A stretch of DNA of 64,000 nucleotides, from NCBI GenBank assembly GCA_016703155.1, contig JADJCP010000012.1, forward strand, positions 49,381-113,380. The letters run 5' to 3'. The notes beneath the pieces are model-generated. The model made no database searches, was not told the DNA's origin, and was given only the letters and a program-made list of their open reading frames with translations. Positions 27,827 through 36,158 of the stretch are shown piece by piece (position 1 is the first letter of the stretch; each line of letters begins with the position of its first letter). The translations under genes and the position numbers were made by a program. Source of the DNA: Hydrogenophilales bacterium. GTDB taxonomy: Bacteria; Pseudomonadota; Gammaproteobacteria; Burkholderiales; Thiobacillaceae.

Positions 27827-28177
27827 TCAACCATCAAGACTGGGCATGCCGACGAGCGCGTCTTGCAGGGTTTCATGGATGGCTATGAGTACATCGATGC
27901 CGGCGATACCGAAGCTCTCCGCGACCATGGGCTGAAGCCCCCATAGGGCCAGATGCCCACCCTGCGGCGCATTGGTTTTCGCGCAGGAAATCAGAAGCCG
28001 CATGCCGACGGAAGCCACGAAATCGACTCCGCTCATTTCGATGACGACCCGGGCATTTTCCCGCGCCACCAGGGCGGTGAGTTGCGAGTCGATCAACAAG
28101 GTGTTCTTCATGTCCATGCGGCCGATAAGCTGAATGGCCGTGATGCCGTTTTCGAGCGGGGTTACGGTGAGTTCCAT
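27827..28177 (-). CDS. STAS domain protein (anti-sigma factor antagonist-like)
   Basis: The 116-residue single-domain protein begins MELTVTPLENGITAIQLIGR. It has the STAS core ARVVIEMSGVDFVASVGMRL, in which the serine after VA is at the usual phosphorylation position, then LALWGLQPMVAESFGIAGID. It lies 55 bases downstream of the SulP transporter gene on the same strand and may be co-transcribed with it. It could act in a partner-switching cascade, but no anti-sigma kinase is visible in the window. Confidence 0.85.
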   Translation of the reverse strand: MELTVTPLENGITAIQLIGRMDMKNTLLIDSQLTALVARENARVVIEMSGVDFVASVGMRLLISCAKTNAPQGGHLALWGLQPMVAESFGIAGIDVLIAIHETLQDALVGMPSLDG

Positions 28178-28232
28178 TTCAGCTCTCCGAAAAGTGTTGA
28201 GCGAACGCGGCCACGCAGGTTCAGGGGCCGCG

Positions 28233-30515
28233 TCATTCCCGGCTGCTCACCAGGGCGTAGCGAAGCGCCTCGGTCGATGAGGCCAGGCGGGCCGCCAACT
28301 GCACCCCGATGTTTCGCATCAAGGACAAGGCGATGTCCGGGTGTTCGCGATGCAGGCGCCAGAGAGCCTCCTGAGCAAGACGCAGCAATTCGGTGTGCCC
28401 GGCGGTGGCCACCGCGTCCGCGGACCGTGGCGCGCCACGCAGGATAGCCATTTCCCCGAACAGTGTGCCGGCGCGCAGGGCAATCAGCCGTCGGCTGCCG
28501 CCGCCTTTCACGGGCACGCGGATCTCGATCTGGCCGGCGAGGAGGATGTACATCGCGTCGCCGGGGTCATCACGCCGAAACAGAACGTCGCCGTTCGCCA
28601 GGACCACCTCGTCAGTGTAGTCAAGAAAGGTGCCTATCTGGGCATCGTCCAGCCCGACGAGGGCATCCAGTTTCAATGTTCGTCCCGTACTCGCCGTGTC
28701 GCCGATTCGGCTTTCCTCGATCAGCGCATCCTCGGCCGCTGCCAGGGCGATGTCCGGGTCGTCGAACCACTGGTCGAGCGGAATCGCGCTTTGGGCGTTC
28801 GACTCGATGATCAGGCGTCCATGAGAGCCGCCTGGAGAAATCGATGCCAGGGCGAGGCGCACATTTCTTTGCCGCAAGCGTTTGGCGATGCGCTGCAATG
28901 TCCCGGCGCCGGACGCATCGATGGTGCCGATCTGGCGGAAATCGAGAACGATGTGACGGGCATGCTTCGCCAGGGCTTCCACCTCATCCATCAGGATTTC
29001 CCCACTGCCGAAAAAAAGCGGGCCGAACAGTTCCACCAAGGCAATCCGTTTGCCCTGGCTCTTGAGGAATTCCACGTGTGCAAGCGGTCGCATGACGGTG
29101 GAGTGGCGTTTCTCGCCGAAATACACCCGCGCGACGATGGAGCGACTGTTCATGCGCACGAACAGCACCATGGAAAGCAGGACTCCGGTCGCCATGGCGG
29201 CGACCAGATTGGTCAGCACGGCGATACTCATGACCACCAGCATGACGGCGATGTTGCTGCGCAACTGATGCCTGAACCCGGCGTCTCCCTCACGACGCCA
29301 CCAGGCTTGAATCTGGTTCTTGGCCCAAGGGTCGAAAATGCTCAAGGCCATGTAGATCAACAGGGCCGCCACGGCGATTTTTGGGATGTATCCGGACAAG
29401 GCCGGCATGACCAGCAGGACCACCAGCATAGCGACCGCAAACGCGATGCTGGCTGACCAGCCGTCGCCGCCCATCTGCTTCGCCACCAGTTGTCTGGAGT
29501 TGGACGGGGCCGAGGGCAGTGCGCCGAGCACCCCGCAGGCGATATTGGCGAGTCCCTGCCCGAGCAGCATGCGTTTGTCATCGTGCCGGGAGTTGTCGTT
29601 GTTATCCTGCTTGTTGGCGATGACCAGGGCTTCCAGTGAATTGAGGGTGGCCAGCGACAACGCCGGGGCAATCACCAGCTTGAGCACGGCGATCCAGTCG
29701 ATCGCGGGTAACCCGTGCATATTCAGGGCGGTGATGCCGCTGGCCGGTTGCAGCGATGTCAGCGGCGGCAGCATTTCGCCCAATGAAACGCCCGGCACCC
29801 ACGACATCAGCCCGGCATGGAGGCCGGCGCCGAAAAGGCGTCCGGTCAGCGACCAGTGCACGGACGGCATTCGACGATACAGCCAGAACATCCATAGCAA
29901 CAACAGCGCGACAAAGGCGAGACGGGCAGGGATGTTCGAGTCGAACGTCAACCACGCCGAGGCATTTTCGGCATCGAGTATGATCAACAGGGCGGACAGG
30001 ATCATTGACAGCGCCACGCCGTTGGTGAACCCCGCCAGGACAGGGACTGGAGTAAAACGAATGATGCGGCCCAGGCCCAGCAGCCCGAAGGCAATCTGGA
30101 TCATCCCGGCCAGACTCACGCAGGCCATGGCCGCGACGGGCACCAGGAGGGCGCTGTTTTGACTCGACGATGCCGCCACCGTGCCCAGAAGCGCCGCGAA
30201 AATCAGCGTCTGCGCCGGTCTTGGCCCCCCGAACATGGGCGCCGACCCGCGGATGAAGGCCGGTATCAGGCTGCCCAGCATGGAGGCGAGGAACGCCGCG
30301 ATAATGCCGGTGTTGGCGTAGTCATGGCCGAGCGGCGCGTAGGCGATGTAGCCATAGCCGATATCGGAGGCGAACAGCCCCAGGGCGACGAAAAGGCCCC
30401 CGTTCACATTACCGAGTTCCTGCCAGCGTCGACGGAGCGAAAGATTGACGTTCAGCAACGGCAAAGGGGGTGTTCGGCTGGACTTGCGGCCTCGCCCATC
30501 TCGAAACAGGCGCAT
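28233..30515 (-). CDS. SulP-family anion transporter with STAS and cyclic-nucleotide-binding domains
   Basis: The 760-residue membrane protein has a SulP domain of about 10-12 spans in residues 35-450, including GGPRPAQTLIFAALLG and GQGLANIACGVLGALPSAPS. A STAS domain follows (HIVLDFRQIGTIDASGAGTL), then a C-terminal cNMP-binding domain (GDVLFRRDDPGDAMYILLAG, GTLFGEMAILRGAPRSADAV). SulP proteins carry sulfate, bicarbonate or other anions; the substrate is not predictable here. The added cNMP domain suggests control by a cyclic nucleotide. It is not part of the nif operons. Confidence 0.88.
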   Translation of the reverse strand: MRLFRDGRGRKSSRTPPLPLLNVNLSLRRRWQELGNVNGGLFVALGLFASDIGYGYIAYAPLGHDYANTGIIAAFLASMLGSLIPAFIRGSAPMFGGPRPAQTLIFAALLGTVAASSSQNSALLVPVAAMACVSLAGMIQIAFGLLGLGRIIRFTPVPVLAGFTNGVALSMILSALLIILDAENASAWLTFDSNIPARLAFVALLLLWMFWLYRRMPSVHWSLTGRLFGAGLHAGLMSWVPGVSLGEMLPPLTSLQPASGITALNMHGLPAIDWIAVLKLVIAPALSLATLNSLEALVIANKQDNNDNSRHDDKRMLLGQGLANIACGVLGALPSAPSNSRQLVAKQMGGDGWSASIAFAVAMLVVLLVMPALSGYIPKIAVAALLIYMALSIFDPWAKNQIQAWWRREGDAGFRHQLRSNIAVMLVVMSIAVLTNLVAAMATGVLLSMVLFVRMNSRSIVARVYFGEKRHSTVMRPLAHVEFLKSQGKRIALVELFGPLFFGSGEILMDEVEALAKHARHIVLDFRQIGTIDASGAGTLQRIAKRLRQRNVRLALASISPGGSHGRLIIESNAQSAIPLDQWFDDPDIALAAAEDALIEESRIGDTASTGRTLKLDALVGLDDAQIGTFLDYTDEVVLANGDVLFRRDDPGDAMYILLAGQIEIRVPVKGGGSRRLIALRAGTLFGEMAILRGAPRSADAVATAGHTELLRLAQEALWRLHREHPDIALSLMRNIGVQLAARLASSTEALRYALVSSRE

Positions 30516-31012
30516 TCCCGCTCGGAATCAGAGGCGAGCGGCGAACCTGCGGCGTTTGAAGGGAGTGGCTGGCTGTCAGACATTGCGGCGGATGAGGCGC
30601 GCGGATGAAACCGGAAATGCCATGATGGTTAGCGTGAGCAGACAATTAACCTTTGGATGATACTTGTGGCATATGAAATAAAAATGACAAAGTCGGCGGA
30701 ACAGCAGATAGCCATCGCAGAGACTTCAAGCCGACAGTCAGGCGCCATAACTCCTGGCAAGGCGCGCCATCCGACAGATCGAGCGCATGCCCGATGACAA
30801 ACACGCGCGTTGCCACGCCCTGGCCAAAGTCGCGGCACCCGCGTCAATCCCGGCTGGATGAAGTCACAACGCTGCTGTTGGCGGAGTTCGATGCCGAAAC
30901 CCGATTCCAGTTGCGAGCGGAGCGCGGTGCCGACAAGACCGAACGCGACCTGGCACTGTTGGAGAAGGTCTCGGGCAAGTAATCCGGGGGGCGGCTTTTG
31001 CTCTGAAGCGAC
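30516..31012. other. Intergenic region upstream of the SulP gene
   Basis: About 500 bases without a convincing gene. A 62-codon plus-strand frame at 30794-30982 (RLDEVTTLLLAEFDAETRFQ) has acceptable codon use but no clear ribosome binding site and no recognised family; I treat it as doubtful. The segment around 30600-30710 is relatively AT-rich and may hold the SulP promoter. Confidence 0.35.
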
Positions 31013-31282
31013 TCAGAACATCGCCGAAACGCCGTCGATCCGCTCCAGGCGGATGACGATGCGGCTGGTCGTCTGGCTGCGGCCGGTGACGTAGTGCTCG
31101 TCGACACCGGTGACCACCATGCCGATGTTGTTGCCCTTGACGTGCAGGGTGACGCCCCGGTTCTTCTCCTTGCTCTCCAGCAGCACGGCGCGCAACGGGT
31201 CGGCCGCCGGCATCGGGTCGGCGGCGTAGGCGGCACAGGACAAGGCATAGGACAGCAGCAGGGCTTGGGCGATACGCTTCAT
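31013..31282 (-). CDS. Small secreted protein of unknown function
   Basis: The 89-residue protein begins MKRIAQALLLSYALSCAAYA, a clear Sec signal with cleavage after AYA. The mature 69 residues are soluble and include ESKEKNRGVTLHVKGNNIGM and SQTTSRIVIRLERIDGVSAM, which look beta-rich. GAGGAGACCGAAA precedes the ATG. It follows the flavin reductase gene by 56 bases on the same strand. I do not recognise a family. Confidence 0.7.
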   Translation of the reverse strand: MKRIAQALLLSYALSCAAYAADPMPAADPLRAVLLESKEKNRGVTLHVKGNNIGMVVTGVDEHYVTGRSQTTSRIVIRLERIDGVSAMF

Positions 31283-31338
31283 TTTCGGTCTCCTCGTTAT
31301 TCGGGTCGGGGTCGCCGCGGCTCGCGAATTTCCCGCGC

Positions 31339-31875
31339 CTACTTCATGCGCGACGACAGTGTGATCGTATCACCGGCGACCATGAATGTACCCTTGCCAC
31401 GATGATGCAGGGTTTTGGGCGCCTTCACCGAGGCATCGACCCAGGCCTTCACCACCTCCAGGATGAAGATGCCGTAACGGTTCGCCATGCGCGTATCGAC
31501 GACGCGGCATTCCAGGCTGGCATAACACCCGACGACCCGCGGCGCGCGCACCAGCGAGCTCGGCCGGGTGGCGAGGCCATGGGCCGCGAACTTGTCGACG
31601 TCGCGCCCCGAGCAGTTGCCGACGGCGACGACCTTGTCGGCGAGCTCGAGCGTAGGGATGTTCAACGTGCATTCCCGCTCTGCCTTCAGCCGGGCGTAGC
31701 TGAAATCCATGTTGCTCAGGACGCAGGCAACAAGCGGCGGCTCGAACTCCACCGGCATGTGCCAGGACAGGGTCATGACATTGGGCCGCGCCGTGCCGGC
31801 GGTAGCCAGCAACAGCACCGGACCGGGTTCGAGCAGGGCGTAGACCCTGGATAACGGATAAACGCGTTGCGCCAT
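31339..31875 (-). CDS. Flavin reductase-like FMN-binding protein
   Basis: The 178-residue product begins MAQRVYPLSRVYALLEPGPV. It contains NVMTLSWHMPVEFEPPLVAC, SYARLKAERECTLNIPTLEL and VVAVGNCSGRDVDKFAAHGL, matching the flavoredoxin/DIM6-NTAB family of FMN-binding split-barrel proteins. Such proteins reduce flavins or metals or act as electron carriers. The ATG at 31875 is preferred over an upstream in-frame start at 31944 because the family homology begins there. It lies just downstream of the long nif operon but separated by 222 bases. Confidence 0.82.
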   Translation of the reverse strand: MAQRVYPLSRVYALLEPGPVLLLATAGTARPNVMTLSWHMPVEFEPPLVACVLSNMDFSYARLKAERECTLNIPTLELADKVVAVGNCSGRDVDKFAAHGLATRPSSLVRAPRVVGCYASLECRVVDTRMANRYGIFILEVVKAWVDASVKAPKTLHHRGKGTFMVAGDTITLSSRMK

Positions 31876-32097
31876 GGCAAACCTCACGAAGTCGGGTGTC
31901 GATTTCAGCCTAGACCACGCGGCGGCGGCCGGATCGACGGACACTCCCTTTCACGCCCACCGACTGACTCGGCCCGATCTCATTAAATACCCGATGTGTC
32001 TATATTTGTTGTGTGTCGGCACCCATCCAAAATCGCGCGTGTCGGGCAGTCGGCCACGCGATAATCAGGTTCCCGACCACCTCAACGACCGTGCTGT

Positions 32098-32562
32098 TTA
32101 CACCGCCGCCGCGAGTGCAAGCACCACGCTGACGCCGCTGCCGTCTTCCGGATCGAGTTCGCGGAGTTTTTCCAGAAAGCCCGACGCGCCGGTTTCGTCG
32201 CCACCGCGCAGGGTGATGAAGGCCTGTGCCTTGAGCGCCAGCAGAGCCTGGCTGGCGACGAGGGGATCGACTTCGGCGAGTCGATCACGGGTCCAGGCGC
32301 TGTAATCCGCCGGCAGATTGGCCTGTCGAACGGCTTCGGCGAGGGCGCGTTGGGCGAAGTCCATGGCGAGGTCGAAACGCCGCTGGCGGTTGTAGAACTT
32401 GTAGAGCGTGCGGTAGAGCGGCAGTGGGTCGGCGGCCTGGGCGCAGGCGACCTGCAGGATGAAGTCGCCCTGGATGGGGTCGGCGGCGTAGCTGGCCAGG
32501 GTTTGGCGCAACAGGGCTTCGGCGGCCTCGTCGGGGAGCATGGCTGGGGCCGCTACAGGCAC
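32098..32562 (-). CDS. TPR-like nif-associated protein, paralogue of 19060-19566
   Basis: The 154-residue helical protein contains PLYRTLYKFYNRQRRFDLAM, DFAQRALAEAVRQANLPADY and LEKLRELDPEDGSG. These correspond segment by segment to the protein encoded between cysE and nifW. It is the last gene of the long minus-strand operon that starts with nifE. The start at 32562 is tentative because an in-frame ATG at 32541 (MLPDEAAEALLRQ) is equally plausible. The function is unknown. Confidence 0.72.
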   Translation of the reverse strand: MPVAAPAMLPDEAAEALLRQTLASYAADPIQGDFILQVACAQAADPLPLYRTLYKFYNRQRRFDLAMDFAQRALAEAVRQANLPADYSAWTRDRLAEVDPLVASQALLALKAQAFITLRGGDETGASGFLEKLRELDPEDGSGVSVVLALAAAV

Positions 32563-32640
32563 GTTGCGGGAGTGACCTCCCGGTCGAGAAAATCTCGCAG
32601 GTTCGCGACCGGGGGGTCGCTCCTGCAGGGAGGCTGTGGC

Positions 32641-34210
32641 TTAGTCATAGGCGGGCAGCGTGGTGATGCGCGTGTCGTCGAGGGGCATGCCGATGGCGTA
32701 GTGGTAGATGACCTGGTAGCGCTCGTCCTGGAGGCCGAGGATGTCGTGGTCGGCGTCGTCGAAGAAGCAGCCGATGCCGGTGCCGCGCCAGCCGGCGGCC
32801 TCGGCTTCCAGGGTCAGGCAGTGGCCGAGCATGCCGGCCTCCCAGTGCAGGTGGCGCCAGGCGGCGGGATTTTCTGCAATGGGCGCGGCGAACTCGGCGA
32901 CGAACATGACCGTGAACGCGCCGTGCGCGGCGATGTCCTGGTGGCAGGAGACGGTGCGGGCGCTGCGCTGGGCGTTGGCGGCAATCAGACGATACAGGGG
33001 CAGGTCGGAGTCGGCGGGAGCCCATTCGAACTCGCCGCGCATGGCAGCGCCCAAGTCAGCGACGCCGGCCTCGGAACGCGGGAGGATGTAGAGGCCCGGC
33101 GCCACACCCTCGACGCGATGCACGAAAAGCACCGGGTGGACACGCGGCGTCGCGGTCCACATGTCCCAGACCGGCGAACCGCCCGGCAACACGCTGGCGA
33201 GCAGACGCCGGAAACAAGCCAGGGGCAGCGTCGATACGCCGTCGAAGGCCTGGGCGCTGCGGCGTTTAAGGATGACGGCGGTAGCCGCGATCCCGTCGTT
33301 CCCGCGCGGACGGGAAGCCAGTCCAGTACTGGATCCCCGCACTGGCGGAGATGACGCTAAAGGCGGCTCGCCGCGCGTCGCCTCGGCGGCCTCGGCGATC
33401 ACCGGCCAGGCGTAGAGCGGGTTCGGGTCGAGCTTGCTGGGCAGGCCGCTCCATTCGTCCCACTCCCGTGGCGGCACCGGCACCGCGCCGGGTTCCGGGA
33501 CGTGCATGGCGACGATGACCTCGGCCTCCTCGGGTTCGACGCCGGCGAACTCCTCGGCACGATCCAGGCCCAGGCAATGGCTGGCGGTGTCGTGATCGAG
33601 GTTGACCAGGCGCGGCTGCCAGCCGAACAGGGCGCTGGCGTAGGCCAGGGCGGCGAGGACATGGCCCATGTCGAGCTGGCAGTAGCGCAAGGCGCGCTCG
33701 CCGTATTTCCAGGCCTCGCGCCAGTGGATCGAAGAGAAGCCAAGCCAGAGTCCCGGAGTCTCCGAGGCGGTCAAAGAACTGGCGCGCCATTCGAGGCGAT
33801 GTTCGCGGCTCTGGTAGTGATACAGGCCGTCGGCAAGACCGTCGACCCAGTAGGCGATGACCCAGGTTTCGGTGGGGTGCAGGTTGCCCGACGACGGATG
33901 CGCGCAGTGCCCAGCGGCTGGTGCCGTATTGTTTCCAGGCGGTGATGGCACTGGTCAGTTGCAGCAGGTTGCCGAGGCTTTCCACGTCGAAAGGCGCTGC
34001 CGGACGGGGCGTGCCGAGTTCGTTCCAGGGCGTCGTCAGGTTCGCCGCATTGCGTGCCAGGGCGTAGTGACTGGTGCCCAGCCAATGCCTGAAGGCATCC
34101 GGCTGGGCGTCCCAGTCCAGATTCGCGGGGCCGGCGGCGTAGCGGTTCGGATGGTGCTTGGTGCGCTGGTGGTAGGCGCGAATCCGGTCCGCCCGACTCG
34201 CCTCGCTCAT
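32641..34210 (-). CDS. SagB-type nitroreductase-like oxidoreductase, frameshifted
   Basis: The protein begins MSEASRADRIRAYHQRTKHH and has two nitroreductase-like halves. The first contains LQLTSAITAWKQYGTSRWAL and PSSGNLHPTETWVIAYWV; the second contains ATAVILKRRSAQAFDGVSTL and WEAGMLGHCLTLEAEAAGWR. The frame changes at about 33893-33903, between SRWALRA and PSSGNLHPTE, by one net base. A 63-bp dispersed repeat (33294-33356) is read in frame in the linker between the halves. Repaired length is about 520 residues. Family members are FMN-dependent oxidoreductases; the substrate is unknown. Its position between a NifZ-like protein and a TPR protein ties it to nitrogen fixation. Confidence 0.8.
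33294..33356. repeat. Dispersed repeat read in frame within the nitroreductase gene
   Basis: CGTCGTTCCCGCGCGGACGG at one end and GCACTGGCGGAGATGACG at the other flank the central GCCAGTCCAGTACTGGATCC, a palindromic arrangement of a common proteobacterial repeat. The length, 63 bp, is a multiple of three, so the gene stays open through it. Confidence 0.75.
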
Positions 34211-34212
34211 GG

Positions 34213-34485
34213 CTAACCCCGGGTGTAGCCGAGTTCCTCGGCGAGGCATCCGACAGGCTCGCCCAGGACACTTTCCGGGCCGGTCTCGAAGCGCACCAGA
34301 TAGATAGCCACCTCGGGCTGGGCCTCGGCATGGCCGACGTTGACGACAACGCCGCGCGTCCCGGCGGCGGCCAGCAGGGTATCCGGGGCAATGCCCGGAA
34401 TGCCGCTCTCGCCGGTGTCTTCGATGGTGTCGTTGCTCAGGTCGACACTGGCATAGACCATGTCGCCCAGTTGGAATGCGGTCAT
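34213..34485 (-). CDS. Second, short NifZ-like protein
   Basis: The 90-residue protein begins MTAFQLGDMVYASVDLSNDT and contains GTRGVVVNVGHAEAQPEVAI, YLVRFETGPESVLGEPVGCL and AEELGYTRG. This follows the pattern of the NifZ domain (RGxVGxVxxVG, YxVxF, VGCxxEEL). It is much shorter than NifZ at 18128-18589. Its start overlaps the stop of the acetyltransferase gene. It may assist a different nitrogenase assembly step; that is inference. Confidence 0.75.
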   Translation of the reverse strand: MTAFQLGDMVYASVDLSNDTIEDTGESGIPGIAPDTLLAAAGTRGVVVNVGHAEAQPEVAIYLVRFETGPESVLGEPVGCLAEELGYTRG

Positions 34486-34937
34486 GAGGTGACTCCGGGG
34501 TAATGGCGCAGGCAGATCAGGCGCGTGCCCTGCCAGTCCATGTGTCGATAGAAATCCAGGGCGGCCTGGTTGTGCTGGTCGGCAAGCAGTTGCAGGCGCG
34601 TCAGACCGCGCCGGGCGGCCCAGGCAGCGACGGCGTCGAGCAACTGCCGGCCGATGCCCTGGCCGCGTAGCGCCGGGGCAGCGATGAGATCCTCGATCCA
34701 GGCCGAGGGTCCGCCCTCGGCGGTGGAGATGACGATCTGCGCGCTGCACATGCCGACCACCGTGCCGTCCTGGTCGGCGACCCAGACGGCGGCGTTGTCC
34801 GGATGGCCGAGCAGCATCTGCCGGCCGCGCCGGGCCTTGGCCGGTTCGAATACGTTGTCCGGCTCGAGTGTGAACAGCATGCCGATAAGTTCGATCATGG
34901 CGTCGAGATCGGCGGCGGTGGCGAGGCGAATGCGCAT
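34482..34937 (-). CDS. GNAT family N-acetyltransferase
   Basis: The 151-residue protein begins MRIRLATAADLDAMIELIGM. It has the acetyl-CoA-binding motif LIAAPALRGQGIGRQLLDAV and the following QAALDFYRHMDWQGTRL, typical of GNAT enzymes. The acceptor is unknown. It is embedded in the nifE operon, sharing overlapping ends with the NifZ-like gene, so it is probably a nitrogen-fixation accessory rather than a housekeeping enzyme. Confidence 0.88.
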   Translation of the reverse strand: MRIRLATAADLDAMIELIGMLFTLEPDNVFEPAKARRGRQMLLGHPDNAAVWVADQDGTVVGMCSAQIVISTAEGGPSAWIEDLIAAPALRGQGIGRQLLDAVAAWAARRGLTRLQLLADQHNQAALDFYRHMDWQGTRLICLRHYPGVTS

Positions 34938-34953
34938 GGCTGAATTCTAGTCG

Positions 34954-35388
34954 TCATCCCAGTAATACGCTGTAGGCCTGTCTGAGCAATTCGAGTTCCA
35001 CGGGCGTCGCGCCGCGCGCTTCGGTGATGGCGATGAAGCGTCCGCCCAGGGCCTCGGCGGCCTCGAAGGGCGGGTCGATGCCGGTGAAGGTCGCCAGGCG
35101 CACACGCAGCGGGCCGTCCGGGGTGTCCACGGCGGCGCTGAACTCGGCCTCGTAGGCCAGGTCGCCGGCTTGCAGCCCAAGCCGGACCTCGGCCTGACGC
35201 AGGACGTGCACCGGATGCGTCTCGACGCGCGCCGGCGGTACCGGGTCGAGCACGGCGGAGAGCGTCGGCAGGGGCGCGAAGGCCGTCATGCCGTGGGCGA
35301 AACGCAGGAAACGGACGCGCGCACTGGTCTTCTGCTTGTGCGCCAGGATCAGGCGCAGATCCGCGGGCAGTTCGGTGGACGGATTCAT
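34954..35388 (-). CDS. Hypothetical nif-operon protein (144 aa)
   Basis: The product begins MNPSTELPADLRLILAHKQK and has HGMTAFAPLPTLSAVLDPVP, EVRLGLQAGDLAYEAEFSAA and a C-terminal helix VELELLRQAYSVLLG. It is soluble, without signal peptide, cysteine motif or membrane span. I do not recognise a family. It overlaps the preceding gene by four bases and precedes the acetyltransferase, so it belongs to the nifE operon. Confidence 0.7.
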   Translation of the reverse strand: MNPSTELPADLRLILAHKQKTSARVRFLRFAHGMTAFAPLPTLSAVLDPVPPARVETHPVHVLRQAEVRLGLQAGDLAYEAEFSAAVDTPDGPLRVRLATFTGIDPPFEAAEALGGRFIAITEARGATPVELELLRQAYSVLLG

Positions 35389-35741
35389 ACCGCCGCCAGC
35401 ATGCGCGGCTCGGTCTTGACCTCGCCGTCGCGACCCCAGACAGTCACCGCCTCGACGAACCAGTGCGGCTTGGCGGGATGCATGCAGAGCACGTCGTATT
35501 CCGCGAAATAGCTGCCGTCGCTGTTGATGACCAGGCTGCCGCGCTTCTGCTTATGGGCATCGCGCCAGGTGCCCTGATAACTCGGCAGACCATTGGCCGG
35601 GTCGATGATCCGCTCGAAGACGGCATCGCCGAGGTGAATGGCTGGCTCCGACTCGGCGGGTGCGTAGCGCTTCGCCTCCCATTCCAGCGCCAGGCAGAGG
35701 CGCACGCCGGTTTCGACGAGGTGGTCGGGGAGGCTCACCAT
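35385..35741 (-). CDS. Hypothetical nif-operon protein (118 aa)
   Basis: The product begins MVSLPDHLVETGVRLCLALE and contains ERIIDPANGLPSYQGTWRDA, RGSLVINSDGSYFAEYDVLC and KPHWFVEAVTVWGRDGEVKT. It is soluble and beta-rich, with no recognisable family. It overlaps the 2Fe-2S ferredoxin gene upstream by seven bases and the 144-residue protein downstream by four. Tight packing makes it very likely to be a real gene acting with the ferredoxins. Confidence 0.72.
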   Translation of the reverse strand: MVSLPDHLVETGVRLCLALEWEAKRYAPAESEPAIHLGDAVFERIIDPANGLPSYQGTWRDAHKQKRGSLVINSDGSYFAEYDVLCMHPAKPHWFVEAVTVWGRDGEVKTEPRMLAAV

Positions 35742-36058
35742 AGGTCGGCGGGCACTTTAAGGCGTTCCACCGGCGTGCCGCCCAGGAGATGTTCGTCGAA
35801 GATGGCGCTGACATCTTCCTTCTTCACGGCGCCATACATGACGCCCTCGGGGTAGACCAGGACATTGGTGCCGGTACTGCATGGCCCCAGGCAGCCGGTG
35901 CCGGTGATCGCCACCTTGTCGAAGCACTGGCGCTGCTGGAACTGGAACAGGAATTCGTCCATGACTTCGCGGCAGCCCTTCTCGGCGCAGGAGCTGCGCG
36001 GGTGGCCGGGCGGGCGAGCCTGGTTGCAGATGAAAACGTGTTTTGGGGGTCTGGGCAT
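35735..36058 (-). CDS. Thioredoxin-fold [2Fe-2S] ferredoxin
   Basis: The 107-residue protein begins MPRPPKHVFICNQARPPGHP and has cysteines at VFICNQ and SSCAEKG, then TGTGCLGPCSTGTNVLVYPE. This is the ligand layout of the Shethna-type thioredoxin-fold [2Fe-2S] ferredoxins. Such ferredoxins occur in nif clusters, where they may shuttle electrons or support FeMo-co assembly. It overlaps the downstream hypothetical gene. A hairpin repeat separates it from fdxB. Confidence 0.9.
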   Translation of the reverse strand: MPRPPKHVFICNQARPPGHPRSSCAEKGCREVMDEFLFQFQQRQCFDKVAITGTGCLGPCSTGTNVLVYPEGVMYGAVKKEDVSAIFDEHLLGGTPVERLKVPADLW

Positions 36059-36071
36059 GATGATTCCTTGT

Positions 36072-36147
36072 GTAGGTCGGAGTGAGCACAGCGAAGTCCG
36101 ACACCCGTTGACGTCGGACTTCGCCTTACAGCTCAGTCCGACCTACG
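36072..36147. repeat. Hairpin repeat after the fdxB stop codon
   Basis: GTAGGTCGGAGTGAGC at one end pairs with CTCAGTCCGACCTAC at the other, and GCGAAGTCCGAC pairs with GTCGGACTTCGC inside. It lies 11 bases downstream of the fdxB stop on the minus strand. Confidence 0.8.
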
Positions 36148-36158
36148 TGGGCGTTCCT

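Noticed and set aside
30794..30982. 62-codon plus-strand ORF
   Set aside because: No ribosome binding site or recognised homology; mentioned only in the intergenic entry.
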